A stretch of DNA of 64,000 nucleotides from Salirhabdus salicampi (lineage in GTDB: Bacteria > Bacillota > Bacilli > Bacillales > Alkalibacillaceae), in NCBI RefSeq assembly GCF_024259515.1, contig NZ_JANBWE010000001.1, forward strand, positions 310,001-374,000. The letters run 5' to 3'. Positions 1-9,100 of this stretch are shown here, in pieces (the first letter of the stretch is position 1; the number at the start of each line of letters is the position of its first letter). Both the position numbers and the translations under genes were made by a program. The notes beneath the pieces were generated by a model. It saw only the letters and a program-made list of their open reading frames with translations. It did no database searches and was not told the origin of the DNA.

Positions 1-584
1 TAGGTGAACATTTACCACGTACGTTTTACGTTATTGGCTCGATGATTATTATTATGTTCATATTTAAGAAACTAATTGATTGGCTCCTTCAAACAGAAGC
101 AGGTTTGGCGTTAAGAGCTACTGGGGACAATCCACGTATGGTGAAAAGCTTCTCAGCCAATACAAATATGTATATTATTATTGGTTTAGGTATTTCTAAC
201 GGTTTAGTAGCGATAAGTGGTGGTCTTGTTGTTCAATACAACGGGTTTAGTGATGTGAATTTGGGAATTGGTATGATTATTATCGGGCTTGCTTCTGTTA
301 TCATTGGTGAAGGATTGTTCGGTAAAGACAAAATCGTCCGTTTAACGTTGGCGGTGGCATTAGGGGCGATAGTGTATCGATTTATTATTGCAATTGCTTT
401 ACGTACAGATTTCTTAGATGCAAGTGATATGAAATTAATTACGGCCATTATCGTTATCGGTGCACTTGTTTTCCCAAAATGGTGGGCCTATATAAAAGAG
501 AAGAAAAAGCGTCAAGCAGCAAGAAAAACATTACGTGAGCAGGAAAAGGGGGTCGATTTCATTGCTTCAACTAAATCAGATTAA
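1..584 (+). CDS. ABC transporter permease, C-terminal part (5' end outside window)
   Basis: The reading frame is already open at base 3 and runs to TAA at 582-584, so the start lies upstream of the window. About 193 residues are visible: several hydrophobic membrane spans, the segment LRATGDNPRMVKSFSAN, a glycine-rich IGLGISNG stretch and a very basic cytoplasmic tail (KEKKKRQAARK). This is the pattern of the uncharacterised permeases of the COG4120 type, which work with a COG1101-type ATPase and a COG2984-type binding protein, some of which have been linked to tryptophan or other amino acid uptake. The ATPase gene follows at once and its ribosome binding site lies inside this gene, so the two form one operon. 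The substrate cannot be read from the sequence. Confidence 0.85.
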   Translation, partial: GEHLPRTFYVIGSMIIIMFIFKKLIDWLLQTEAGLALRATGDNPRMVKSFSANTNMYIIIGLGISNGLVAISGGLVVQYNGFSDVNLGIGMIIIGLASVIIGEGLFGKDKIVRLTLAVALGAIVYRFIIAIALRTDFLDASDMKLITAIIVIGALVFPKWWAYIKEKKKRQAARKTLREQEKGVDFIASTKSD

Positions 585-1356
585 TAAAGTCTTCTATGAA
601 GGTACCCCAAATGAACGAAAGGCGCTGCAAGGGCTTGCTTTAACCTTAAAAGAAGGGGATTTCGTAACGGTTATTGGAAGTAATGGTGCCGGAAAATCAA
701 CGTTACTCAATATTATTGCCGGTGTTTTGTTTCCTGATTACGGTGCTGTGATGGTAGATGGAGACGACGTTTCTTTTAAGCCGGAGCATAGGCGCGCAAA
801 GTGGATTGGTCGGGTATTCCAGGATCCCATGGCTGGAACTGCCCCTCATATGACGATTGAGGAGAATATGGCAATCGCATTTAGTCGTACAAAGAAACGG
901 AACTTGCGAAGAGGGGTAACTTCTAAAAGGCGTAAAGAATTTCAAGAGCATTTAGCCTCTTTAGAGTTAGGATTAGAAAATCGCCTGGGCTCAAAAGTAG
1001 GATTGCTTTCTGGAGGAGAGAGGCAAGCGTTGTCTCTTTTAATGGCTACCTTCACAGAACCACGTATTTTGCTTTTAGATGAGCATACGGCCGCCTTAGA
1101 CCCAGCACGTGCTGAATTAATTACACGACTTACGAAAGAAATGGTTTCGAAGCATAATTTAACAACGCTCATGGTTACACACCAGATGGATCAAGCGATT
1201 GAATTAGGGAATCGACTGATCATGATGGATGAAGGGAATATTATTTACGAAGCAGACGAAGAAGAGAAGAAGAAGCTAACAGTAGAAGATTTAATTCAAA
1301 TCTTTAAAGATGTAAAAGGTAAAGAAATTGCTAGTGACCGGGCGTTACTTTCATAA
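562..1356 (+). CDS. ABC transporter ATP-binding protein (COG1101 type)
   Basis: ATPase partner of the preceding permease, expected to drive import at the inner face of the membrane. It has a Walker A motif (GSNGAGKST), a signature motif (LSGGERQ), a Walker B motif followed by an unusual H (ILLLDEHTAALDP) and a switch histidine (MVTHQ). About 264 residues is the normal size for the family. I prefer the TTG start at 562: the frame can be extended to a GTG at 535, but the ribosome binding site aggaaaaggggg sits about 10 bases before the TTG, and MLQLNQINKVFYEG is the usual N-terminus of such ATPases. The start overlaps the end of the permease gene, which suggests translational coupling. The substrate is unknown. 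Confidence 0.85.
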   Translation: MLQLNQINKVFYEGTPNERKALQGLALTLKEGDFVTVIGSNGAGKSTLLNIIAGVLFPDYGAVMVDGDDVSFKPEHRRAKWIGRVFQDPMAGTAPHMTIEENMAIAFSRTKKRNLRRGVTSKRRKEFQEHLASLELGLENRLGSKVGLLSGGERQALSLLMATFTEPRILLLDEHTAALDPARAELITRLTKEMVSKHNLTTLMVTHQMDQAIELGNRLIMMDEGNIIYEADEEEKKKLTVEDLIQIFKDVKGKEIASDRALLS

Positions 1357-1394
1357 ATTTGCTCACTCCGAGTTTTTCTCATATAGATGACATT

Positions 1395-1424
1395 GAAGGC
1401 GTATGGACATTTCCATACGCCTTC
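1395..1424 (+). terminator. Hairpin after the ABC ATPase gene
   Basis: A 13-bp perfect inverted repeat (gaaggcgtatgga with its complement) has a 4-base loop and lies 39 bases after the ATPase stop codon. No run of T follows it, so it is either a weak or factor-dependent terminator or an RNA-stabilising hairpin. Confidence 0.45.
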
Positions 1425-1446
1425 CCCATTATGAAATGTTTTGATG

Positions 1447-1512
1447 AAATTTTGGTTTTCATTGCAAAAGCTTGCGAAGATTTTCGTTTTAAGCTAATAA
1501 AATTATCTTTTT
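1447..1512 (+). promoter_or_regulatory. Candidate ComK AT-boxes upstream of comK
   Basis: The ComK recognition unit is AAAA-N5-TTTT. A perfect copy is at 1500-1512 (AAAA ttatc TTTT) and a one-mismatch copy at 1447-1459 (AAAT tttgg TTTT). They lie about 65 to 130 bases upstream of a TATATT -10-like hexamer at 1578-1583 that has a poor -35, as expected for an activator-dependent promoter. Positive autoregulation of comK is established in B. subtilis. The spacing between the two units here (40 bases) does not match the classical 8, 18 or 31 bases, so this is suggestive only. Confidence 0.35.
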
Positions 1513-1618
1513 TAAGCATTGTTTTGAAACATTGTCCTATTCTTTAATGCTTTATTCCAAATTTATGAAAAATATGGTATATTATTACTGAAAAATGAAT
1601 AAGGAAAGGAGATCTTTC

Positions 1619-2182
1619 ATGGAGAACATAAAAAATTATTATGAAATTTCCCCTTTAACGTTAACCATCTTGCCTAAATGGTTAGAAAATGGTGTAGCCG
1701 GTTCATTAGTTTTAGAACAGCGTGAGAAATATGTCGTGAATATTCCCCCAAGGACGTTGATTGATCAAGCGTGTAAGTTTTTTGGTTCCAGCCTAAGAGG
1801 ACGACAAGAAGGGACGAAAGATATTGCTGGCATAACTCATAAATCCCCAATTGCTATAGATCCTCATAGCGGTATGTATTTCTTCCCTACCTCTTCCCCA
1901 GTAAAACCAAGTTGCTCTTGGATTGCTCATTCCCATATTGAAAACGTTCAAGAAATGGAACATAACCAATCTAAAATCACTTTTGTTTCTGGACAATCTG
2001 TTGTTTATCCTATATCGTACGGTTCTATGATGAACCAAGTTCATAGAACTGCACAATTTCGTTATAAATTTACAGAACGACTGCAAAATCATTGGAATTC
2101 TGAAAATGACCTTGTGGCGGAACGCCTACAGACTACTTATAATCCACTAGCAAAATCACCTCAAATGGATCCTCGTTTTTAA
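1619..2182 (+). CDS. comK: Competence transcription factor ComK
   Basis: Master activator of DNA uptake genes. It binds AT-boxes and bends DNA. The protein is about 187 residues and has the ComK landmarks: a proline-rich start (ISPLTLTILPKW), CKFFGSSLRGR, the THKSPIAIDP segment, a block with FFPTSS and CSWIAHSH, and VYPISYGSMMNQVHRTAQFRYKF near the end. I chose the ATG at 1619 because AAAGGAGA stands 6 bases before it; an in-frame ATG at 1595 would lack a good ribosome binding site. The gene is monocistronic and flanked by noncoding DNA. Its proteolytic controller mecA (46.6 kb) and the activator med (29 kb) are in the same window. In B. subtilis the protein is held low by MecA/ClpCP. Confidence 0.92.
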   Translation: MENIKNYYEISPLTLTILPKWLENGVAGSLVLEQREKYVVNIPPRTLIDQACKFFGSSLRGRQEGTKDIAGITHKSPIAIDPHSGMYFFPTSSPVKPSCSWIAHSHIENVQEMEHNQSKITFVSGQSVVYPISYGSMMNQVHRTAQFRYKFTERLQNHWNSENDLVAERLQTTYNPLAKSPQMDPRF

Positions 2183-2290
2183 AAAAATACTCCATTATTT
2201 TATTGGAAATGTAGGAGCAAATTAGCCAATTTCAGTTCTACATGTTTCCTTTACGGTTCGGATAAAGTAAAGGGTACAGGGGGTGAAGGA

Positions 2291-2572
2291 GTGAAAAATC
2301 AAACAGGAAACTGGTTACCATTAGCTGCTTCTGTAGGGATTGGGGTTGCTGCTTACTATAGCATGACAAAAGGACAAGGAATTGGCAAAACTGTTCAGCA
2401 ATTCCTGCCAATGATTTCCGGTATAAGTAAGGGGCAACAATCTTCACAGCTAACAGGGCAAACAAATAATACTAATACAACTGATACGAAAAACGACGAT
2501 AACAAAAATCAGTTTGGTACATTCCAAACTACCGACCAACAACAACACCAACAAACAAGTTATCTTCAATAA
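2291..2572 (+). CDS. Small hypothetical protein with glutamine-rich tail
   Basis: A 93-residue protein of no recognised family. Residues 8-24 form one hydrophobic segment (LPLAASVGIGVAAYYS) followed by a KGQG turn. The second half is almost entirely low-complexity polar sequence rich in Q, N, T and D (TNNTNTTDTKNDDNKN, then TTDQQQHQQ). It starts with GTG, with agggggtg about 8 bases upstream, and ends just before a strong terminator, so it is a single-gene unit. Such small one-helix proteins with polar tails are common in Bacillaceae, some in the spore envelope, but no function can be assigned from sequence. Confidence 0.7.
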   Translation: MKNQTGNWLPLAASVGIGVAAYYSMTKGQGIGKTVQQFLPMISGISKGQQSSQLTGQTNNTNTTDTKNDDNKNQFGTFQTTDQQQHQQTSYLQ

Positions 2573-2576
2573 TATA

Positions 2577-2609
2577 AAAGGACAGTTCTTATAACTGTCC
2601 TTTTTTTTT
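2577..2609 (+). terminator. Rho-independent terminator
   Basis: An 11-bp stem (aaaggacagtt with its complement) is followed by nine T. It ends the small 2291-2572 gene. Confidence 0.9.
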
Positions 2610-2674
2610 CGAGTATGAACGTGGGCAAGCTGCCTACTCATAAGCTATTGTGATAGCGTAAAGGAGGTAGGCAG

Positions 2675-3508
2675 ATGTTTTATCATATTAAGGAACTTCA
2701 ACATGAAGCAAAGCCCTCTAGACCAGATCCGGTCTATGCAAAGAAATTGCAAGAAGTGTTAGGTGGACAATTTGGAGAAATTACTGTAATGATGCAATAC
2801 CTTTTTCAAGGGTTCAACTGTCGTGCTGATTCAAAATACCGAGACCTTCTTTTAGATATTGGTACAGAAGAAATAGCCCATGTTGAAATGTTAGCCACTT
2901 TAATTGCTCGACTATTAGACAATGCTCCAGTTAAGGAACAAGAAGAAGCAGCTAAAAATCCTGTCATGGAGGCTGTTTTAGGAGGCATGAATCCTCAACA
3001 TGCCATTGTAACAGGTTTAGGTGCTACAGCTAAAGACAGTGTAGGATATCCGTGGAATGCTAATTATACAATTGCAAGTGGGAATCTGTTAGCTGATTTC
3101 CGTGCAAATTTAAATGCAGAATCACAAGGACGTTTGCAAGTTGTTCGTTTATATGAAATTTCAGACGACCCAGGTGTAAAAGATACATTATCCTTTTTAA
3201 TAGCACGTGACACTGCCCATCAAAATCAATGGAAAGCCGCAATTGCTGAGTTAGAAAATCGAGAAAAAGATATTGTTGTACCAACAACTTTCCCACGAAA
3301 ATTAGAAAAGCAGGCGGTTGCATATGACCTTTATAACTTCTCAAGAGGAGATGAAAGTGCAAATGGCCCATGGGCACAAGGTATCGCGCCTGATGGAAAA
3401 GGACAATTCCGTTACTATCACTCTCCTCCTGCTTATGGTCCAAAGCCACTATTGATTCCAGCACCGTACTATATCCACGATACAATGCCACCGATGTCAA
3501 AGATGTAA
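2675..3508 (+). CDS. Manganese (non-haem) catalase family protein
   Basis: Dimanganese catalase, expected to turn hydrogen peroxide into water and oxygen. It has 277 residues, the usual length of the YdbD/CotJC-like group. The ferritin-like four-helix core shows the metal-ligand glutamates and histidines: GEITVMMQYLFQ (Glu near residue 35), GTEEIAHVEM (Glu/His near 66-70), DISAAC-free middle, and a later AR-DTAHQNQW helix (His near 179). The C-terminus is proline/tyrosine-rich (YYHSPPAYGPKP), as in spore-coat-associated members. It starts at ATG 2675 after AAAGGAGGT. It stands alone, ends at a G/C hairpin and converges with the yhjD-like gene. Localisation in the cytosol or spore coat is not decidable from sequence. 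Confidence 0.9.
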   Translation: MFYHIKELQHEAKPSRPDPVYAKKLQEVLGGQFGEITVMMQYLFQGFNCRADSKYRDLLLDIGTEEIAHVEMLATLIARLLDNAPVKEQEEAAKNPVMEAVLGGMNPQHAIVTGLGATAKDSVGYPWNANYTIASGNLLADFRANLNAESQGRLQVVRLYEISDDPGVKDTLSFLIARDTAHQNQWKAAIAELENREKDIVVPTTFPRKLEKQAVAYDLYNFSRGDESANGPWAQGIAPDGKGQFRYYHSPPAYGPKPLLIPAPYYIHDTMPPMSKM

Positions 3509-3512
3509 ATAT

Positions 3513-3533
3513 ACCCCCCGAATAACGGGGGGA
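3513..3533. terminator. C6/G6 hairpin between convergent genes
   Basis: cccccc and gggggg are separated by seven bases, between the catalase stop codon and the stop codon of the opposite-strand gene. It can serve both directions; the T runs are poor. Confidence 0.5.
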
Positions 3534-3923
3534 TCAATATATTTCATTTTTTGTTTCGGTTGTAGGCAATGTCGCATTTCGCATAAGCTCATACAGGAGT
3601 TCTTGTACCTTCTTCCGAACAGCAGGATTAAAATAACGTTTTTCTTCCTCATATCCATTCGCTAAGAAAAGATATGTGGAAAACGTATCATTTTTATGGA
3701 CAAAAATCACCTGTAAATTGTTTTCTTTCATCTTTCTTTGTAGTATTTTACGTTCAGAACGAGCCTCATGTATCATCCTGCGAAGCAGCTCCAAATATGG
3801 TTCTTTTATTTTAAAGTCTCCCGTTTCGATTGTTTCGAGATCTTTTTCGAGAACTAATATTGTCATGGAAAGAAACAAAAATCTTGATGAAATGAGAAAA
3901 TCCTGTTCTTTAATATAGCGCAT
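3534..3923 (-). CDS. yhjD: YhjD family protein
   Basis: A soluble protein of about 129 residues. The frame is open to 4067, but the first 48 codons give an improbable hydrophobic leader. The ATG at 3923 has GGGGGG AAGC directly upstream and gives the usual N-terminus MRYIKEQDFLISSRF. The middle is a charged helical region (RRMIHEARSERKILQRKMKE) and the end is a second amphipathic part (RKKVQELLYELM). It resembles the YhjD family of Bacillus, whose function is unknown; B. subtilis yhjD likewise lies upstream of the addBA region. It is convergent with the manganese catalase. Confidence 0.7.
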   Translation of the reverse strand: MRYIKEQDFLISSRFLFLSMTILVLEKDLETIETGDFKIKEPYLELLRRMIHEARSERKILQRKMKENNLQVIFVHKNDTFSTYLFLANGYEEEKRYFNPAVRKKVQELLYELMRNATLPTTETKNEIY

Positions 3924-4192
3924 TTGCTTCCCCCCAGTAATTGAAAAAATAAGGAACATATGTTCTATTATATACAAAAAATGAATAAAGTAAAACGAAA
4001 AAAGTGTGACTAATGTGATCGATGTCGAGAGAGGATAAAAATGTACAGAAAGGCATAGGCAAGACACGAATTTTTATTTATACTTTACTATAGTATAGCT
4101 TGGTAATAGTTAGTAATTAGTAATTACTGTCTTAAATTGCCGGGTTATTGAGGAGTGCATATGGGATACGAGACAAGTTAGGAGAAAAACAT

Positions 4193-4834
4193 ATGTCATT
4201 ACAAGTGAACAGTTTTTCTGATTTTAAACAAATTATTGAAAATGACCAATTAGATGCTTATGTCATGCAGCTTCTTGATAGCTATGAAAAGTTAGGTCCA
4301 CTGCCAGGTATTTTATTACCTTTATTGGAGGCACTTCTACCTTTTTTACCTTTAATTGTTTTCGTTCTGGCCAATTCCATGGCTTATGGTTTGTTTGAAG
4401 GGTTCTTATATTCATGGCTAGGTTCAGTATTAGGCGCAATTATTGTGTTTTTTATCATTAGAAGATTGGGTGAAACAAAGTTCTTTCGATTTATTCGAAA
4501 CCATAAACAAGTACAAAAGGTAACATTTTGGTTTGAAAAACATGGATTCGGACCTTTATTTATTTTATTATGTTTTCCTTTTTCACCATCAGCCATCATC
4601 AATACAGTAGCTGCCTTATCAAGAATAAAATTTCAACAATTCATCCTAGCGGTTGTCCTCGGTAAAGCGGTGATGATTTTTACAATCGCTTATGTAGGCG
4701 CAAGTATTAAATCGTTTGCCACACAACCGGTGAAATCAATTGTAGTCGGGATATGTATCTTGTTGTTTTGGATGGTCGGTAAAATTATTGAAAAAAGGTT
4801 ACAACAAAAATCGAATAACGCAAATGAAAATTGA
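4193..4834 (+). CDS. TVP38/TMEM64 (DedA-like) family membrane protein
   Basis: An integral membrane protein of about 213 residues. It has a hydrophilic N-terminal 45 residues, then hydrophobic spans and the SNARE-associated/VTT-domain signature: a re-entrant segment ending FPFSPSAIINTVAALSRIKF with the glycine-rich AVVLGKAVMIF that follows. Members such as B. subtilis YhjE/YtxB are of this size. Related proteins move or scramble lipids, but this subgroup is not assigned. I use the ATG at 4193, which has TTAGGAGAAA 6 bases before it, rather than a TTG at 4148. A bidirectional terminator follows. Confidence 0.8.
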   Translation: MSLQVNSFSDFKQIIENDQLDAYVMQLLDSYEKLGPLPGILLPLLEALLPFLPLIVFVLANSMAYGLFEGFLYSWLGSVLGAIIVFFIIRRLGETKFFRFIRNHKQVQKVTFWFEKHGFGPLFILLCFPFSPSAIINTVAALSRIKFQQFILAVVLGKAVMIFTIAYVGASIKSFATQPVKSIVVGICILLFWMVGKIIEKRLQQKSNNANEN

Positions 4835-4858
4835 CCCGTCTTGAGCAAGACGGGTTTT
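4833..4858. terminator. Bidirectional terminator
   Basis: An acccgtctt / aagacgggt stem with a short loop and a T-rich right side. It sits between the convergent TVP38 and MFS genes and touches the MFS stop codon. Confidence 0.8.
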
Positions 4859-6017
4859 AATGTGAGATCAGTCTCTTCTCTTGCTTTCGAAGAAGACGAA
4901 TAAGTTGAGCAAGACATATGAACATAAGGAAAATGGTTGCTAAAATAAGAGGAAAAGGTATAAAAGGGGAAACAATACTTCCGAAACTTGCACCAGTTAA
5001 AAGAGTAAATGAATATAGTGAAATTGCTCTACCTTTAGCTGATGGTGCAAATCTTCCGACAAGGATAACAACCATAGGTATCGTTAAGGACGTTGAAGCA
5101 ATCATAGATATGGAAGCAACCGTAATTGTCCATGCGTGTAAATGAATCATTGGAAACATAAATCCGAATGCCATAAGGAGCAAGCTATAAATGAGTACTT
5201 GGATAGCTCCGTAACGATCGACAAGCTGACGTGCAAAAAAGGCGGGGACTATGCCTACAAGGCTGACCATTCGAAATGTTTGCAAGGTGTAAGAAAATAA
5301 TTGTTCATGAAGGACTAAATATAATTCTAAACCACTATAAAATAACATGATCGTAAACAGCAGGAAAAAGGCGGTAATATACAATTTTTGTAATGGTGAA
5401 AATCGAATTAATGTTACAATATGTTTAAGTAATCGAGCATTCGGTTGAGTTTTTTTGTCGGAGTGCTGAAGAGTAAGAAACAAAGAAATTAAGCAAATTA
5501 CGTAGAAAATCGCAAACATATAAAACACGGACGAAAACGTATATTGAAACGCAAAATAAGCAGATATGATTTGCCCGAAGATTCCAGCAAAAAGAAATCC
5601 TGTATTTAATAAGGCAATAGATACCGTTTGAAGGGATTTTGAATAAAATCGAAAAATATAACTAAACGCTGCAGGAGCAAAGCTTGCAGCAAAAAAACCT
5701 TGTAACGTTCTGCATACAAGAAGGAGCGTATACTGCATTTTTACAAAAGTAGTGGCAAAGGTGATAACTGATAAAATGAGCATCCCTATTAGTAGGATGG
5801 ACCGCTCATTATATTTGTCTGTACAGATGCCAAAAATGAGTAACCCAAAGGCATACGTAAACACGAAACAAAAACTAGCTAGCGATGTAGATTGTAGTGA
5901 AACTGCGAATTGATCTGCAATCATATGCTGAAGTGGCAGCATCGTATAAATATTGCTCGCAATAAAAATTCCACAAATGATGAGAACGGAACAACTAATG
6001 GCGGACTTCTTTAACAT
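4857..6017 (-). CDS. Major facilitator superfamily transporter
   Basis: A 386-residue membrane protein with about 12 hydrophobic spans in two halves. The loop 2-3 motif is GICTDKYNERSILLIG (the MFS motif A region), and a second-half counterpart is RQLVDRYGAIQVLI. Topology and length suggest a drug- or small-molecule-efflux-type MFS member, similar to YhjO/YybF-like permeases of Bacillus. The substrate is unknown. It starts at ATG with aaggggg 8 bases before. It diverges from addB: the two starts are 83 bases apart, so promoters for both must lie at about 6018-6100. B. subtilis also has yhjO just upstream of addB, which fits. Confidence 0.85.
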   Translation of the reverse strand: MLKKSAISCSVLIICGIFIASNIYTMLPLQHMIADQFAVSLQSTSLASFCFVFTYAFGLLIFGICTDKYNERSILLIGMLILSVITFATTFVKMQYTLLLVCRTLQGFFAASFAPAAFSYIFRFYSKSLQTVSIALLNTGFLFAGIFGQIISAYFAFQYTFSSVFYMFAIFYVICLISLFLTLQHSDKKTQPNARLLKHIVTLIRFSPLQKLYITAFFLLFTIMLFYSGLELYLVLHEQLFSYTLQTFRMVSLVGIVPAFFARQLVDRYGAIQVLIYSLLLMAFGFMFPMIHLHAWTITVASISMIASTSLTIPMVVILVGRFAPSAKGRAISLYSFTLLTGASFGSIVSPFIPFPLILATIFLMFICLAQLIRLLRKQEKRLISH

Positions 6018-6100
6018 AGGAATGCCCCCTTATTGCCCAACTATTGATAATTTATGCGGATTGAAAACGTTTCGTTCAAAAGAGGGAGGATTATATTTGT

Positions 6101-9100
6101 ATGACATTACGTTTCGTATTAGGTAGGTCCGGGACCGAAAAAGGGGAGTTTTGCCTTCAAGAAATTGAACAAAAGTTAAAAGGAAATCCTGAAGGCAAAC
6201 CTATTCTTTACATCGTGCCGGACCAGATGACCTTTCAGCAAGAATATCGTTTACTAAAGCGTGGGATTGATGGGACAATTCGTGCGCAAGTGTTTAGTTT
6301 TTCCCGTTTGGCATGGAGAGTGTTTCAGGAAACAGGTGGAGGTACGAAGAAATTTATTACATCTACCGGTATTCAAATGATGCTAAGAAAAATAACAGAA
6401 GAGCGGGACGGGGAATGGAAAGTCTTCCAAAAGGCGATGGAAAAGCAAGGGTTCATGGAACAACTTGAGAGTATGATTACAGAATTTAAGAGATATCGTA
6501 TTACTCCAGAAGATCTTATGACGTTTACAAATGAGTTAGGCCAATATGTTCATCAGCACGAACATGAAAAGACATTGCAACATAAGCTGACAGATCTTGC
6601 CTACATTTATGAACAATTAATAGCCGCTTTGAGAGAACATTATATTGATAGTGAAGATCAACTCGATTTACTGGCGAGGAAAATAGAAGAGGCATCTTTC
6701 TTGAATGGAGCTGAAGTATATTTAGATGGGTTTTATCGATTTACTCCTCAAGAACTAATGGTAATTGAAGCATTGATAAAGAAGGTGGATCATGTAACGA
6801 TTACGCTAACTCATGACTTGCAGCACACCGATAGTGCTGACGAACTTGATTTATTTTATCAAACAAAACAAACGTACCAACAGATACTAGAAGTAGCCGA
6901 GCATCTTCAAGTACAACAAGAAGAACCAATTGTCTTGAAACCCGAAAAGTCCCGGTTTATGGACAAGCCATATTTTGCCCATTTGGAGAAGCATTTTGAT
7001 GAGCACCCTACGAAAGTTTACGACAGTGAGGCACCTATAAAACTTGCGCAAGCAGTTCACCCAAGAGCGGAAGTGGAAGGTGTCGCACAGGAAGTTTTAC
7101 GTTTAGTACGTGATGAAGGTTATCGATACAAGGACATGGCTATATTAATTCGTAATGCTGATGTGTATCACGACGTTATACAAGCCATTTTCACAGATTA
7201 CGAGATTCCAGTCTTTTTAGATGAGAAGCGAACGATGTTAAACCATCCTCTCATCGAGTTGATCCGTTCGATATTGGATGTGATCGAGGGAAACTGGCGT
7301 TACGATGCTGTGTTCCGTGTATTAAAAACCGATTTCATTCCAAAAACAGATTATGATCACCCATTAGATCAGGAAGCTGTTGATGAGTTAGAAAACTATG
7401 TTTTAGAATACGGCATCCGAACCAGGGAGAAATGGATGAATGAAAAAACGTGGATTTATCGACGTTTTCGTGGCTTTGATGCTGGGGGGCAAACAAGTAA
7501 GGAGAAGGAAAAGGAAGAACGAATTAATCGTTTGCGCCGACAAGTAGTAGCAGCTCTAGGCCCTTTTGATGACAAACTTCGTAAAGAGGGAACTGTAAAA
7601 GAAAAATGTGCAACGATATTCCGTTGGTTAGAACAATTAGGCGTCCCTGAAACATTAGAACAGTGGCGTAATCAATATGATGAGTCAGGAGAGATTGAAA
7701 GAGCAAGAGAACAAGAGCAAGTATGGGATGCTGTTATCCAACTGTTTGACGAAATGGTTGAAATGTTAGGCGAAGAAGACATGACGCTATCAGTATTTCG
7801 TACGACATTGGAAACAGGTTTTGAATCATTAAATTTTGCTCATGTTCCTCCAAGTATGGACCATGCAATTGTCGCTAGTGTGGATCGTTCTCGTATTTCT
7901 AATGTAAAATGTGCCTTCTTACTAGGTGTAAATGAAGGGGTTTGGCCGCAGAAGCCAACAGTCGATGGCATGATCTCTGATGAAGAGCGCTCATTGTTAT
8001 TAGAGAATGGCATCTCTCTAGCTGATGGGGGCAATCGTCAACTCCTTGATGATCGGTTTTACGTATATTTAGCGTTTACTACACCATCAGATTATTTATG
8101 GATCAGCTACCCGCTAAGTGATGAAGAAGGAAAAGCGAAAACACCGTCTCCTTTAATAAATCGAATAAAAGAAATGTTTCCGAAAGTTGAGGAAACATTA
8201 TTACTTGAGGATGAAGATGAGCAAAATCCATACCGTTTTATTACAGTCCCACAAAAGGCCCGATCGATTTTAACGAACCAGCTAGCTAAGCATTTACGAG
8301 GCTATCCGATACACGATGTGTATTGGGACGTCCTTAAATGGTTTATAGAAAACGAACCTGCTGAAGGTGAATCGAAGCGGGTTATGATGAGTCTGTTTTA
8401 TGAGAACAAGCCAACTCTCTTAACAGCTGATACAGCAAAGAAGGTTTACCCTGAATTAGTGCAAACAAGTGTGTCCCGTTTAGAGACGTACTACAAATGT
8501 GGATATCAATATTTCGCTAAATATACACTAGGCCTACAAGATAGACAAATTTATAAATTGGACGCCCCAGATATTGGTTCACTGTTCCATGAAGCCTTGA
8601 AAAAAATTACCGAATGGTTATTACAAGATGGGAAAACATTTAAAGATTTAACGAAAAAAGAAATATACCATTATGCGAAACAGGCAATTGAACAATTGTC
8701 GCCAATATTACAACATCAAATTTTATTTAGCTCAAATCGTTATCAATATATTTTACGCAAGTTAGAAAAGGTCGTCGTTCGTGCTGCAAATATTTTAGCA
8801 GAACAGGCGAAGCGATCTGATTTCTCCCCTGCTGGAATTGAATTAGGGTTCGGGCAAAAGGAACAGCTTCCGCCGTTGTACTTGGACTTACCCGATGGAT
8901 ACAAATTAGAATTGCGGGGACGAATTGACCGTGTTGATAAAGCGGAAATTGGTGATGATGTTTATTTGCGCATTATTGATTACAAATCTAGCGCCAAAGA
9001 TTTAAACCTCTTAGAAGTGTACTATGGATTATCATTACAAATGCTTGCTTATTTAGATGTGGTACTGACGAATGCAGAGAAATGGATCGGAAAATCAGCA

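Noticed and set aside
1359-1547. 62-codon frame between the ABC ATPase and comK
   Set aside because: No ribosome binding site, spans a hairpin and the comK upstream region, and reads like translated noncoding DNA.
4068-4192. Repeated tagtaattagtaattact words upstream of the TVP38 gene considered as an operator
   Set aside because: Simple AT-rich near-repeats without a recognisable regulator motif.
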